64,000 nucleotides of DNA from Aurifilum marmelostoma (Eukaryota; Ascomycota; Sordariomycetes; Diaporthales; Cryphonectriaceae). Positions 10,776 to 22,169 of this stretch are shown here, piece by piece; position 1 is the stretch's first letter; each line of letters starts with the position of its first letter. The translations under genes and the position numbers were made by a program. The notes under the pieces were generated by a model. It saw only the letters and a program-made list of their open reading frames with translations. It was not told where the DNA came from and did no database searches. The DNA is taken from the NCBI GenBank assembly GCA_027559495.1, contig JAMXSV010000006.1, positions 1,488,001 to 1,552,000 of the forward strand. The letters run 5' to 3'.

Positions 10776-11332
10776 ATCTAGGACTTATCACGTCAATGTC
10801 TTGCTTCCAACAGATGTACAGCACAACGACATTCTCTTCAAAATGCAGCCTCCTCGTTTCCACACCTATACCACATCTTACTTCACTTCCAGTCTCCGTT
10901 TCTTTTCCTCGAGCGCAATACGTCGTGGATCGATGCGTGAACAGAACACACGAGGTGCAAGTTACAGAGCGGCCTTTTGGTCGATCCGTCTTATGTTTTT
11001 TCTCGTATTTATATACGAGGACAAGGGTAAAGTCTGTCGTGCTATTCAGTCTTAGGAATGTGTACAAGTCTGGTCTGCCGGCAGAAAACCGGAGGACCAC
11101 TTATATATACTAACTACTGCAGTATGGCTGACGACCTCGGCGCACGAGTGGGTCCTTTGACTTGCGGGGATATATCCTCTTCCATTCTCTTGTTCCTCCT
11201 CATGATCACCCTTATTTATATACACGACAATTCTTCCCGTCTACAACCTCTCCCAGAGAGCTACCTCACACAGCCCTCATCCACACCTTTTGTACTCACC
11301 TTCAGTGCAATTCCTCGAACAGCCCAGCCAGA
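10773..11332. other. Intergenic HIS4 to GNAT
   Basis: 3' flank of HIS4 and promoter of the acetyltransferase. Open stretches here are short and overlap in several frames, and no family is recognised. Confidence 0.5.
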
Positions 11333-12106
11333 ATGTCATCCGCAGCACCACCACCACCACCACCACCATCGGCACCAGCAGGCGCAGACCAGATCACCGT
11401 CTCCCCCGTCCAGGACGCCTCAGACTTCCTGCCCTTCTTCAACGTCTGCGCCAGGGCCTTTGGCGAGCAGATCCATGACGCCATCTGGACAGCCATCAGC
11501 CCAGGCTGGGACACAGAGCCGGGCCGCCAGGCCAACGCCGACCGCTTCGTGCAGCGCTGGCAGAGCACGACCCCGACCCGGGCCGGGCACCCCAGCACCG
11601 TCTTCCTCAAGGCCACCGTGCCGGACCCCAGCAGCCCCAGCGGCGAGCGCATCGTCGGCGTCGCGACCTGGGCGCAGATCTCGTTCGCCGAGGGGTGGGG
11701 GACCCCGCCGTCCACGCAGCTCGGGGCCCCCGACGACATGTTCCCGGACGAGAGGGCGGCGCGGCTGGCGAGGCAGATCTGGGCGGCGCTCATGAGGCCC
11801 CGCGTGGCGGCCGTGCGGGCCAAGGCGCAGGACGAGGTGCCCGCCGTGTTCATGCTGGACCTGTGCGCCGTCGACCCGGACTTCCAGCGGCGGGGGATCG
11901 CGAGCATGCTCGTGCGGTGGGGGCTGGAGGAGGCGGCGCGGCGGGGCGGGCTCGAGGCACTGACGGAGGCGTCCGTCATGGGGCGGTGGGTGTACCGGCA
12001 GCTTGGGTTCCGGGGGGTCGGGGAGATCGAGTACGAGGTGGACGGGGAGCTGCTGGGGGACACGAAGCTGCCGTCGAACCTGTTCATGAGGACGGGTCCT
12101 GCGTGA
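11333..12106 (+). CDS. GNAT-family N-acetyltransferase
   Basis: Predicted acetyl-CoA-dependent N-acetyltransferase, substrate unknown. ATG 11333 follows a typical fungal leader and starts a Pro-rich N-terminus (eight Pro within the first 15 residues). The GNAT core is near the C-terminus: a beta strand MLDLCAVDPDFQ, the acetyl-CoA loop RRGIASMLVRWG, then helix LEEAARRGGLEAL and the YRQLGFRGVGEIEYEVDG strand. Length is 257 residues in one exon. This type, with a long variable N-terminal half and an acceptor-like WAQISFAEGWG segment, is common in filamentous ascomycetes and often expanded. It might act on small molecules, but nothing in the sequence or neighbours shows which. Confidence 0.85.
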   Translation: MSSAAPPPPPPPSAPAGADQITVSPVQDASDFLPFFNVCARAFGEQIHDAIWTAISPGWDTEPGRQANADRFVQRWQSTTPTRAGHPSTVFLKATVPDPSSPSGERIVGVATWAQISFAEGWGTPPSTQLGAPDDMFPDERAARLARQIWAALMRPRVAAVRAKAQDEVPAVFMLDLCAVDPDFQRRGIASMLVRWGLEEAARRGGLEALTEASVMGRWVYRQLGFRGVGEIEYEVDGELLGDTKLPSNLFMRTGPA

Positions 12107-12855
12107 GGGGGGGACCTTTGTGAGAGGATTTGGGCTTCTACAGGTCGTTATGCTCTTCATCGACCGCCACATTTTAGAAGATGAACAGTCTGCAAGATGC
12201 TACGTACTCGAGCGAGAACAGCTCCGGGCCGACTCGTACCCACATCAGCTTTCATTCCTGCCTCTCTCCGTCTACATATCGCGCCATAGCTTCAGAGACA
12301 CAGTACACAACAAATGGCCCAAACCCCCGCCCAGATACGCATCTCATCTAGTCGGTCTCGAGGGGACGACCGGCATGCTGCCACCTCAGCTGCATACCGA
12401 CCCCCCCCCCCCGGACCTTGAACGACTGCCTAGAGGATCCAATAACGGCACCATGACCGAGCCAGGGCCTGCATCCTGCATGCTACTGTACCTTCTCGGC
12501 CCTACCCTGTCGTCATAGCGATTTAGGCTGTCGTTATTGGTAAAGTACTACAGTACTTACTATGTACAACGAGCATGTACTATATCTTCAGCTGCACACC
12601 ACTCCAGGTCACGCACATAGACGGTCTATGATGCAGCAGCGTCTTTGGGTGGGAGAGGAAGGTTGCAGTTGCTACCTCAGACGCTCGTTCGGCCAGAATT
12701 GATTAGAATCAACACCCTCCAAAGTGTCACCCAATGCAGTGAAAAAAAAGAAAGAAGAAAAGAAAGAAAGATGTGACTTTTCTTCTTCTTCTTCTTCTTC
12801 TCCTTTTTTCATATCCTCTCCAGTACGAGAGACACTTCACACCACCCCCCCCAGA
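12107..12855. other. Intergenic GNAT to ankyrin gene
   Basis: About 750 bp with no supported gene. Contains a 10-C run near 12404-12413 and a pyrimidine-rich tract just before the ankyrin gene start. Confidence 0.5.
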
Positions 12856-15238
12856 ATGAACACCCTCCAGAACGCCAGCAGCATCCTCGGCATCCTCGAC
12901 ATAGCCTACAGGGCCGCCACGCGCCTCAGCGCCACCCTGCGAGACTGCTCCGCGGCCCCCGCCGAAGCCCTCCGCCTGCAAGAGTCCGCGGCCAGGCTGC
13001 ACGGTCTCCTGGACAGCGTGGCGCGTGCGCAGGACGCCGTCGTCGGCGCGCTGGGGCCGGGCAGGGAGGTCGGGCTGCTGTCTTGTGATGTCGAGCTTGT
13101 GCGGGTGGCTCTGGGGCGGCTTGAGGATGTGCTTGAGGGGGTGTCGGGTCGGCAGGGTGGAGAGGAGGCTGAGGTGCGGGGGGGATACTGGGACAGCCTT
13201 CAGGACGGGGTGGCTGGTGGTGCAGAGGAAGACGATCTGTGGGTTGCAGAGGGGTCTGGATGACTGCTACCATAGACTGCTGGTCAGACTTATGGTGCTG
13301 AATGTGTAAGGAAGAGAAGGGACAGTTTATGAGGTTATCGTCTTGAACTACAAAGAGAAAACACCTGCTGACTGTCCTTTGGTTTTCTCAGCACAACTAC
13401 TGTCAACGCTTATTCTTCTCTGGCACATGAAAGCCAGCTTGCAACAGGGTCGCGAGAGGAAAGCGAGGAGAAGCATCATGATGATCACACCCTGGAGGAG
13501 AAAAGCCATGAGTCAAGAGAGACCCGGCTCGATGAAGCCCTCGCTGGTCTGGAGCTGAGGCATCGCGACAACGAGCGGAGGTTCCAGTATCTCGAGCAGA
13601 CCATCTCAGAGGTCGTCAAGAACACCACCAGCCCAGCACGACAGCAACATCCCCTTCGGCCCAGAACGCAGACACTGCCGCCCTCATGTCCATGTCGCTG
13701 CCACACCATGCGCAGGCCCTCCCTCAGATCGTCACGCTGGGCACTGACGGCCTTCAGATCAACACTGGGATCCTTCTCTGCCCACTTCAGCATCAGACAC
13801 GCGGCCGCCAGCAACCCGCCTTGCACCCTCCCCGCCTGCAAGACGACCTGCTCCGGGCGCTCCCCCACAGCCAGGCTGACCTACACATTCCCAACCTGGC
13901 TCCTCCACACGGCCATCGCCGCCGTCTACTCCGACACCCGCGGCCGGCCAGAGCTGCTCATCCGAGTCGTCCGCCGCATAGCCCCAGGAGACGAGCCGGA
14001 CAGCATCGTGGGGGACGTGGAGAGGAGAGACCTCGACGCCGTCCGCCGCGCGCTGCAGACGCGGCGCCACTCGGTGACCGACACCATGTGGGACGGCACC
14101 AGCCTGATCCTGCTCGCGCTCATGAGGGAGGACCTGGACATCATCAACCTCCTCCTGTCCGAGGGCGCCGACATCTTCCAGGAGGACGACCACGGCAACA
14201 GGCCCTACCGCGACGTCCTCATGCAGATCTACGCCTCGCCGCACCTGTCCCCGGCCTACAGACACGAGCTCGAGCGCGTCGTGCCCGTCGGCGACATCAT
14301 CGAGGCGACAGAGCTGCCGGGCCTGCACAAGATCGTCCTGGGCATCCGCTGCCTCGACCTGACCGAGTACCTCCGCACCACCTCCCCCCCTCGTCGACCC
14401 GGACGCCACGGACGCCTTCAACCGCTCCGCCCTCTGGTACGCCTCCTGCAAGGGCGACCTGCCCGCCGTCCAGGCCCTCCTCGCAGCAGGCGCGCAGCCC
14501 ACCGCGGACCCCCACAACAAGGCAGTCCACATCGCCGCCAGCCACGACCACGTCGCCGTGCTGCGCTGCCTGCTCGACCAGGGCGGCGCCCCCGTCGACG
14601 GCCGCCACGTGTGGTCCTTTACGCCCCTCATGAGCTGCGCACAGGGCAGGACGCCCGCCGACACCGCGGCCCTCGAGCTGCTCCGCCGCGGCGCTGCTGT
14701 CGACGCGCACAACCTGGTCGGGACCACGGCCCTGCACCTCGCCGCCGTCTTTGACCGGCCCGGCCTGGTCGGGATCCTCGCCGCGCACGGGGCGGATGTG
14801 CACCACAAGAATGTTCGCGGGGAATCTGCCTTGTCCCGGGCGGTACAGCACGGCTCACGGAACGCCATGATGGCGCTGCTGCGGTGCGGTGCGGACTACC
14901 GTGTTCGGACTTCTCCGGGGGGAGTGGTAGGGCGTGGTGTGCTTCACCTGCTGGCGCTCTATGCGGATGCTGACACGATGCGGGATCTGACGGCGGAGCC
15001 GTGGCTGCTGGCTGGGCTGGACACTGAGGAAAAGGACGGCGAGGGGAAGTCCCCCATGGAGATCTGCCTGGAGAGAGAAGCAGCTGTGGCTGGAATCGTT
15101 GCCGATGCCGCTCAGGAGGATGCTTTGAGCAAGAGTTTCGCGCTTCTGCTGCGTGCTGTGGCGGACCACGGCGAGGCAGAAGATGGCGATTCCGATGGCG
15201 AGGAATACTTCTTTGACGCAAGAGAGAGTGTGGCCTGA
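12856..15238 (+). CDS. Ankyrin-repeat protein with fungal STAND-type N-terminal region
   Basis: Predicted protein-interaction or signalling protein. The N-terminal ~150 residues (ILGILDIAYRAATRLSATLR, then a LRLQESAARLHGLL helix, later a WLVVQRKTICGLQRGLDDCY stretch) resemble the helical N-terminal domains of fungal NLR/STAND and ankyrin proteins. A coiled-coil-prone segment follows (DEALAGLELRHRDNERRFQ), then a Cys-rich CPCRCH patch. The C-terminal half has ankyrin repeats such as GTSLILLALMREDLDIINLL, KAVHIAASHDHVAVLRCLL and TALHLAAVFDRPGLVGILAA. I join exon 1 (12856-13305) to exon 2 (13392-15238) over an 86-nt intron. Two frame breaks lie in a 7-G run (13178-13184) and a 7-C run (14384-14390). 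Dropping one base from each gives 764 residues. The function is unknown. No nucleotide-binding domain is seen. Confidence 0.75.
13306..13391 (+). other. Ankyrin-gene intron
   Basis: GTAAGG donor at 13306, a GCTGACT branch-like site near 13368, and a TTTTCTCAG acceptor ending at 13391. Phase 2: the joined codon is GTC. It links the N-terminal region, read after correction of the 7-G run, to an open frame that runs into the ankyrin repeats. Confidence 0.72.
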
Positions 15239-15486
15239 TACTGTGACCGGCAAGATCAGTCCTCTGCACAAGTTATGCTCAAACTATGCCCCAGAATCTT
15301 GAAGCAGTCAGGAAAGAACAAAGATTGCACCAAGTCAAGTTGATGAAGGTAATTAATGATATTCCAAGTCTATAACCAAAAAGCAATCAAGTGAGCCAAC
15401 CCGAAATCAATTATTACAAATAATGAACCTCATCATCATGTAGCAAAGTCTAAAAGGGACCAAAGAAGAACAAGCAACCACGTTCA

Positions 15487-18400
15487 TCAAGCCGCCGTCG
15501 CCTCTGGAGCTAGAACGGTCTGGAAACAGGTGGCCTCCTTGTTGTTGTTGATGGTACAGTTGTAGTTGATGCCAAAGAACTCCGACACGGTCCAGTGGCC
15601 TCCGCTCGCCACACTCGGAGCAGCTACTTCCTCCATATATTCCTCAACAGTGATATCCTTCAGCACAACCATGGTGATACTGGTGTGATCAGCATCAGTC
15701 GTTGCCTTGAATGTCGTTTTCTCCCCACCCGTGGCCGTCTTTCCTGCCGTCTTCTTGTCCTCGTCGGCTGACTTGTCGAGATCGCGGCGATACTCGCGCC
15801 AGAAGTCGACAAGATGCGCATTCCTCAACACAGCTTCCTCGGCATCCCCGCGCGTCTTGATGCCCGTTCTCAACAGGTCAGATATGAGGGGCAAGGCCTT
15901 CTTGAGCGCACCCTCGCCGTGCTTCTGTTCGTACCTGTCGAGGAAGTCCTGGAATGCGGAGTCAGTGGAGCCCAGGTACTCCAGCAAGCCGCGAAGGTCG
16001 GCACTTCCGGGCACTGCCTTGATCTGCTCCTCGACCACAATCTCCTCGCCATCTTCGTCTCGGCAGACGTCGACATGATTTCTGTCAAACACGAATTCGG
16101 CCACCTGAGCCGAGAGCCGACGCAAGCCTCCCGGGAACCCATCCATCGTTTCGGGGTTCTCTTCGGCTCTATGGTGCACAGGTTGCTCGTTTGCCATGTT
16201 CTGTGTGTCATCCTGGACCGCACCATTCTGCACAGGTTCGTGTTTGCGTTTGCCTTGCCAGCTGGTGATTCGACTCCATGGCTTTTTGAACCAGGTGCTG
16301 AAGCCACTGCCTTTGGTGACCTCTTCGCTGGTTGGGCCCAAGTTTGTTGTGCTTGTCTTGCCCTGACCCGTGCCAGTGGACTCGGAACTTTCATGTGTCT
16401 CTGCCACATGCTGCGTAGTGACATCCTCAGACGTTACTTTCAGAGTTCTCGTCCCTTCGTGAGTGCTCGTCTTGGGTTTCTCGGGCGTGGCATTATCATC
16501 CGACGAGCCCCCCTTTATAGCATTTCTCGACGATGAGGTCTCTGTCTCCGTCTCTGCTCCTGTTCTTGTGTCCGTCGACATGCTCTTCAGCTCGGTAGCC
16601 CTTTCGGTGTTTGTACGAGCTGATTCCTGCAATGTGACTGTGCTAGTCATACTCCTTGTACTGTTGCGAGTGATGGTCTTGGTGGTGCTGCGGGTGATCG
16701 TCTTCTTGGTGGTGCCTTTCTTCTTGGCATCCTCTTCGGTACCTTTGCTGGAAATAGACTTTTGAGATGTGGCTTTTGTAGTCTCATCCTCGATCTCTTC
16801 CACGTCGGCATCCTTTTCTGCATCTTTGCTGCTGGGACTGGACTTCTGAGACGCGGATTCTTCTGCATTCTCACCAGTGCGAGTGACCGTCTCATCGAGA
16901 GCAGTCGTCCTCGTCTCCTCTGTTGGTCGCGCGGAATCTTCTCCAGACGCTAGAGTCGTAACCACGGGATCGGGGCTGATCGTCACCCGCACCTCCTCCA
17001 AGGTGACCGTGAACGTGGATTCCGTGTCCTCAGGAGAGGTTCGTGGTAGCCACATTGATGCAGAAGAGAGGATGGGTGGCATCCTGTACTCGGACGAAAT
17101 CCCACGACCAAGGCTGGAGTAGCTTGGCATGAAGAGGTTCAACACGAATAGGGCGCAGCCGCCCAGCCACACCCACTTCACGCCCGACAAAAGGAGGGCT
17201 ATGAGCGGGCCGATGCCCAGAGCAGAAGAGCCGGTCGAGGTACCGGGTCTGACAATCTCCTCCCAGGCCTGGAGGTGTTGCTGCAGAGTATAGTCCTCCC
17301 ATTGCTCCTGCTCATCCGAGTCATCGCCGGCATAATACACCACTTGTGCCTTCTGAACCGTCGTGGTCTGATCACCAGTGTTCCTTCCACTGCCGTTGGC
17401 GACATTCTGGTGTAAGGGAAAGTAGCGTTCAAGGAACGGGAAGAGGCTGATTTGGACCTTGGCAATACGTCGGGTCTTGCTCTTTGGCTTGGGATTGCGT
17501 AGCTCATATTGGACAGCTGACTGCGACTCCTCGTCCGGCAAATTTGGGAGTTCGGCCTTTCGGAGTGCCTGATCTCTGTCCTCATGCCATTTGTCCATCT
17601 CATCCGATTCTTCCAGGAAGCGGTTGTCGTAGGCCTGGGCTGCCTGGCTGGACGCCAACCAAGAGATGTCGGTGACGTGTTCCTGGCGCAGATCCCACAG
17701 CTCGCCAGGCTGTGGGAAATCAACCCAGAAGCAAGATCTCGAGAATTTGTCTCCGTTGCTCAGATAGGCGGCCTCGGCGACGATGTTGTGCAACTTCTGG
17801 TGCACCTCTGTGAGGGGTGGCCACGGCGCAGTAGGACTCAAGGCGCCGATCATGTTGATGAGCGGGAGAAGGAGACTGAGGATGCCAGTGGTGACACGAT
17901 CGACCTCGGGCCAGAAGTCGTCAGAGTAGAGCTCATCACTAAGGTACTCGTGGATCAGGTTGTACCTAGCAAACTTCCTCATATACCCTGTTATTGTGAC
18001 AATGTGTTAGATGCCAGGGGAAATAGTAACATCTCAACAGCACCGGGGATGGGGTGGGGAGGGGGGATACATCGTACCGTCAATGTTTTGGTCTGTGGTC
18101 TGATCGAGCAGCTCCAGAGCTGTCTTCTCCTGAGGTCTCCCACCGAAGAGCAGAGAGTCAAAGCACTGCTCTTGCAGCAACTTTGCAACAACAGCAGTGC
18201 ACAGGTACACACGGTCATTCCTGGACAGGAAGAGGAATTCGTAGCCGTGGTCGTTGTAGCCCTTGGGTCCGGTCTTGGGCTTCCTGTACGGGTCACCTCT
18301 TGCGACAACAGATGCACACCGGACGAAGTCGGCTGGGAGATGGCGCAGCATGTCGCGGGTCCAGTCCTTATGCTCCAGCTGTTCGGAGAAATCGGCATGA

Positions 18401-18879
18401 CCGAAAGTTGCTGCAGCAAACTCCCAAAGCCTGGCGAAGAGGCTGGAGGACATCTCCTCGAACCAAAAGGCCGGCAGCTTGTCATATTCTCCTTCCTGTA
18501 TAGGCTTCCTGGGTCGAGTCTCACGGGCAATCTTGCTCACCCTCTGATAGGTTTCTGCGAGGGGACGGAATTGTAACCTGGTGGGGTTGCATCCGGCGAG
18601 GTCTTCAAGTGACCGCGGGCTGAACATTGGATCCTTGATCTCCTCTTCCCGCGTGTACCTGTCTATCTGCAGCTGGGCACGGTAGGCAATCTGAGGGGCG
18701 ATAGGGGGGCGCATCGAGGGATACGTCTGCCTGAGCTCTGGCCTCTGCTCCCTCAGGCGCCAGTCTCGCCACTTGGGGTCAGGCGAAAGCTCGATTCCCG
18801 TCGGACGCACGTTTGGCACAATAATACCTCCATCTTCTCGTCGTTGGATGTTTGTCTGTAGGTCGGTCATGTTTGCCAT
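15487..18879 (-). CDS. Large hypothetical membrane protein, Ser/Thr/Glu-rich
   Basis: I recognise no family. Two exons (18879-18078 and 17987-15487) join over a 90-nt intron through a GGG codon, giving 1100 residues. The first ATG is 18879, and a second in-frame ATG at 18870 is also possible. The N-terminal ~400 residues look globular (FWFEEMSSSLFARLWEFAAA, then DRVYLCTAVVAKLLQEQCFD). A hydrophobic segment near residues 365-380 (GILSLLLPLINMIGAL) and a clear transmembrane stretch near 525-555 (IGPLIALLLSGVKWVWLGG continuing hydrophobic) follow. Next come about 300 residues of Thr/Ser/Glu/Lys-rich low complexity, then a globular C-terminus with FFGINYNCTINNNKEATCF. A likely single-pass or hairpin membrane protein. 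The role is not inferable. Confidence 0.72.
17988..18077 (-). other. Intron of the large hypothetical gene
   Basis: Minus-strand GTACGA donor at 18077 and AATAACAG acceptor at 17988. Phase 1. Both sides stay open in the joined frame. Confidence 0.75.
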
Positions 18880-20493
18880 TGCTGCTGTAAGGTGTGCTCC
18901 AGGCCTGAGAGCCAGCCGGTTGAACAAGCCAGTCAGGAGTTGTTGGCTCGCTCGCTCTGCCTTCGATTTGTAGTCTCAGCTCACTTGTTCGACGTCGTCC
19001 TGATGGGTACCTGCTCTCCGTATCCTTCCAGGTTTCAAGTTGACAACATCTGCCGCGTGAGGGGTGGGCGCAAAGTACTGCTACGGCTTATATGGCCTTT
19101 ATGCACCAGAGAAGAATGCACGGGTGAGAACAAGAGGCACGAGGCTGCTTTGTTTGTCAACTGAAAGAGCACCTGGATAGGTCATCAGCACGGGGTCCGT
19201 TTCCGAACAGCACAAAGAAGACCAGCAGTGAAGCTTGACGATATCCGGCACCTTGTAAGGGCGCAAAAGTGTGAAAGATGTGGAGCTTGATTGTTCTGTA
19301 CGAAACAGAGGCACAGGCTGGGCTAGGAGCGGTTGGTCAGGACAACAATGCAGTGGACAGTTTGATGGTCTGCAGGTCTGAAAGAAAGCGATTCATTTGT
19401 GTCTTTTCTGCTCTGCATTAATGTTCCCTCCTCGCATTTCCATGATCTGGGAGAGGCTGGGAGCTGAAAGACGAAGAAGAAAAGATACCGGACATAGGCT
19501 GCCTGCCCATCCATCAAGGCCGAGCTAGGTCCCATTAAAGAGAGACATCATGGTCGTCTGTCGAAGAGAAAATATGAGATGAAGGACACGATGAAACAAG
19601 ATGAAAGGAGGCAACCTGGACAAGACATTGAAGGGAAGAACAAAACAGAGCATTGGTTGAAGCTCGCAACAAAGAGCCTGCAAGGTGGCAGGAAAGACAC
19701 AACAAAGCAAGTGGCAGGGAGTGAGAGAGAGCCAGCACAGCCAGCAGCAGCAGCAGTAGCTAGAAAGCGTGAGGTAGCTCCACACAATACCTTACATAAG
19801 CAGAGAGAAGAAGCCTGACTGGTTGGTGGTAAGTGCACAGCACACCCGCCGCCGCCTCACCATCACGGCAGGAAGGCACGCGGGGCAGCAGGCAGTTAAT
19901 TAGTGGGCAGGCAGCACAGCCAACCGCCGTACCGCATTATCTTTAGCAGGGCAGTGCTGTGGCGGGGACCCTTCCTCTCGATTTCTTTGAAACCGCCAAA
20001 ACTTCCCCATTGCGATCCAACCACCACAGCCCTGACCCCTCAGCCCAACCTGTGAACTGTTTCCTTTTGCCTGGCGCAAACCCTCACCGAGCACCTCCAG
20101 GCGCTCTCTCCCTCTCCACACGATCTTGTCAGACCCAACACCCAAGGCACGATTGCAAGTAGCCCCGCCTCGGGCCTGCCTGCCTGACAAAATAGTGCCG
20201 CCTCTTGTCACGACCGAACTTTTCCTCTTCTGATCTCACTTGCACGACAAAACTCCTCTTCGTGTTGCGCAACCACCACCGCCCTGCGCTTTCCTTTCCA
20301 CTTCTTGTTTCCGGCCCCTCAAGCGCCTTCTCGCCATCAGAGGCTAGACAAGCCATTGTTTACCTATTCTTGTTCCGAGAAGAACTCTCGTCCCAATACT
20401 CCATCTCTGTCCCACCCGCCTTGGTCCAGCCAGCCAACGATACCCCCCAAAGCCACAACTGCACCCAATAACCTTCCACACCACGACGTCAAG
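18880..20493. other. Divergent intergenic region, hypothetical gene and eIF4E leader
   Basis: 1.6 kb without a supported gene. The right part, about 20000-20493, is C/T-rich with CA-rich ends, as expected for a long eIF4E promoter and leader. No known upstream coding exon is recognised. Confidence 0.55.
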
Positions 20494-21430
20494 ATGTCTG
20501 AGCAGGTCGATCTCTCCACCATCCCCGTCTCGCCCGAGGGTGGCAACAACGCCTCTGCCTCCACCGACGCTGCCCCCTCCACGGACGCCAAGCCAGTCAC
20601 TGTCTTCGACGACAAGGACAACTTCAATGTGAAGCACCCTCTAGCCAACAACTGGACTCTGTGGTTCACCAAGCCATCCTCTGGCAAGGTTCGTCGCTCT
20701 CCTGTCTCCTCCCCGCACAGACCCCTGTGTTATGCTGGTGCGCGATGGATGGCTAACTCTGGCATCATTTGCGCTTAGGGCGACAACTGGAACGACCTCC
20801 TCAAGCAGGTTATCACCTTCAACTCAGTCGAAGAGTTCTGGGGTATCTATGTATGCCTTCCTGCCACACCTGAACTATTTTCAGGCCAGAAATTTGTCCT
20901 GTAAAATATGAGCTGATTCTTATTCCTCTCTTACTTGATAGAACAACATCGCTCCCGTCTCCGAACTCGCTCTCAAGTCCGATTACCACCTTTTCAAGGC
21001 TGGCGTGCGACCCGAGTGGGAGGATCCTCAGAACAAGCACGGCGGCAAGTGGTCCTACCAGTTCAAGGAGAAGCGCAATGTCAACATCGATGAGCTCTGG
21101 CTGCACATCATGCTCGCGGCTATTGGCAACACTCTCGAGGATGAGGAGGACGGTGAGGTCATGGGCGTTGTCGTCAACGTCCGCAAGGCCTTCTACCGTA
21201 TTGGTGTCTGGACCCGTACTGTTGGCAAGGCCATCCCCAACCGCGGTGATGGCGATGTCTCTGGCGGCAAGGGCCGCTCTCCCGAGAAGGGCAGGGAGGT
21301 CCTCTTCACCATCGGCAAGAGAGTCAAGGAGGTTCTCAAGCTGCCCGCCAGCGAGCAGGTCGAGTTCTCGAGCCACACCGAGGCTGCCCATGCCGGCAGC
21401 ACACGGGCTAGGGCCAAGATGTCGGTCTGA
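20494..21430 (+). CDS. eIF4E: Translation initiation factor eIF4E (cap-binding)
   Basis: Binds the mRNA 5' cap as part of eIF4F. Three exons: 20494-20688, 20779-20850 and 20942-21430, all phase 0, giving 251 residues. The fold is clear. HPLANNWTLWFTKPSSGK carries the first conserved Trp residues. NWNDLLKQVITFNSVEEFWG holds the eIF4G-binding face Trp, and FKAGVRPEWEDPQNKHGGKW contains the cap-stacking WED motif. An LWLHIMLAAIGNTLEDEEDG stretch completes the core. ATG 20494 (context AAGATGTCTG) is the first in frame. The N-terminal ~45 residues are Ser/Ala/Asp-rich as in other fungi. The gene converges on the CoA synthetase gene. Confidence 0.96.
20689..20778 (+). other. eIF4E intron 1
   Basis: GTTCGT donor and CGCTTAG acceptor, phase 0. 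It is flanked by SSGK and GDNWND, which are adjacent in eIF4E proteins. Confidence 0.85.
20851..20941 (+). other. eIF4E intron 2
   Basis: GTATGC donor, an AGCTGATT branch-like site near 20911, and a TTGATAG acceptor. Phase 0, joins FWGIY to NNIAPVSEL. Confidence 0.9.
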
Positions 21431-22169
21431 TCGCGTTGCTATCATGCTCTACTTACCCAATCGACAGTCAACACACCCTTTCAGCATTATCACTCGCCTC
21501 TTAACGCGTCTCTACTATGCCATTCATATTCAGGAAGCAGACACTTTTGTTTCTGCGCTTCTGTCCGTCCACCACTCATCACGACACATAGGAGCACGGC
21601 TGGATTCGGAGAGGGGGAGAGGAGGGGAAAACGACGCTACTAGCCACTGGCAGTTCTTTTGCACAAAATCTGATTAGGCGGCCACACCTTTTTAGCGATA
21701 TTCGGGGCCCATGAGGACCGGGCAGGACCAAAAGCTTTGAAGAACAGAAGACGGAGATGCGACAGGAGCGAGAGCACTACTTGTCGCACTGAGGAGGGTC
21801 GCTATTACGAACTTTTTACACTAGAGAGATTATATCATGAGCAATTTCGAGCGACTAAAAAGGGGGGATGGAATCAGATTTTTTCCGTGATGCAATTCGA
21901 GTGGCATAAGTGAGGACCAGAATTCTACCCAAACCTAACTTCTATATCATCATGACATCCCCATATCTACGCTGACCCGGTTTGCAATGCTGTTGCCAGG
22001 CTGTTACTTTAATGTACAATTGTAGCCGTATTCATCCATTCTCCTCTTCCCTCAATTTACCAAAGAGCTATAACGGACGACCAAAATCCTTTTTTTCCCC
22101 TCCTCCTCCCCCCTCTCTTTGCCCTCTCTTTCTTCTCTTGCCTGTCATCTGAGTAGAGAAGACCCCCTC
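21431..22169. other. Convergent 3' region, eIF4E and CoA synthetase
   Basis: 740 bp of 3' flank with T-rich and C/T-rich tracts. No gene is supported. Confidence 0.6.
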
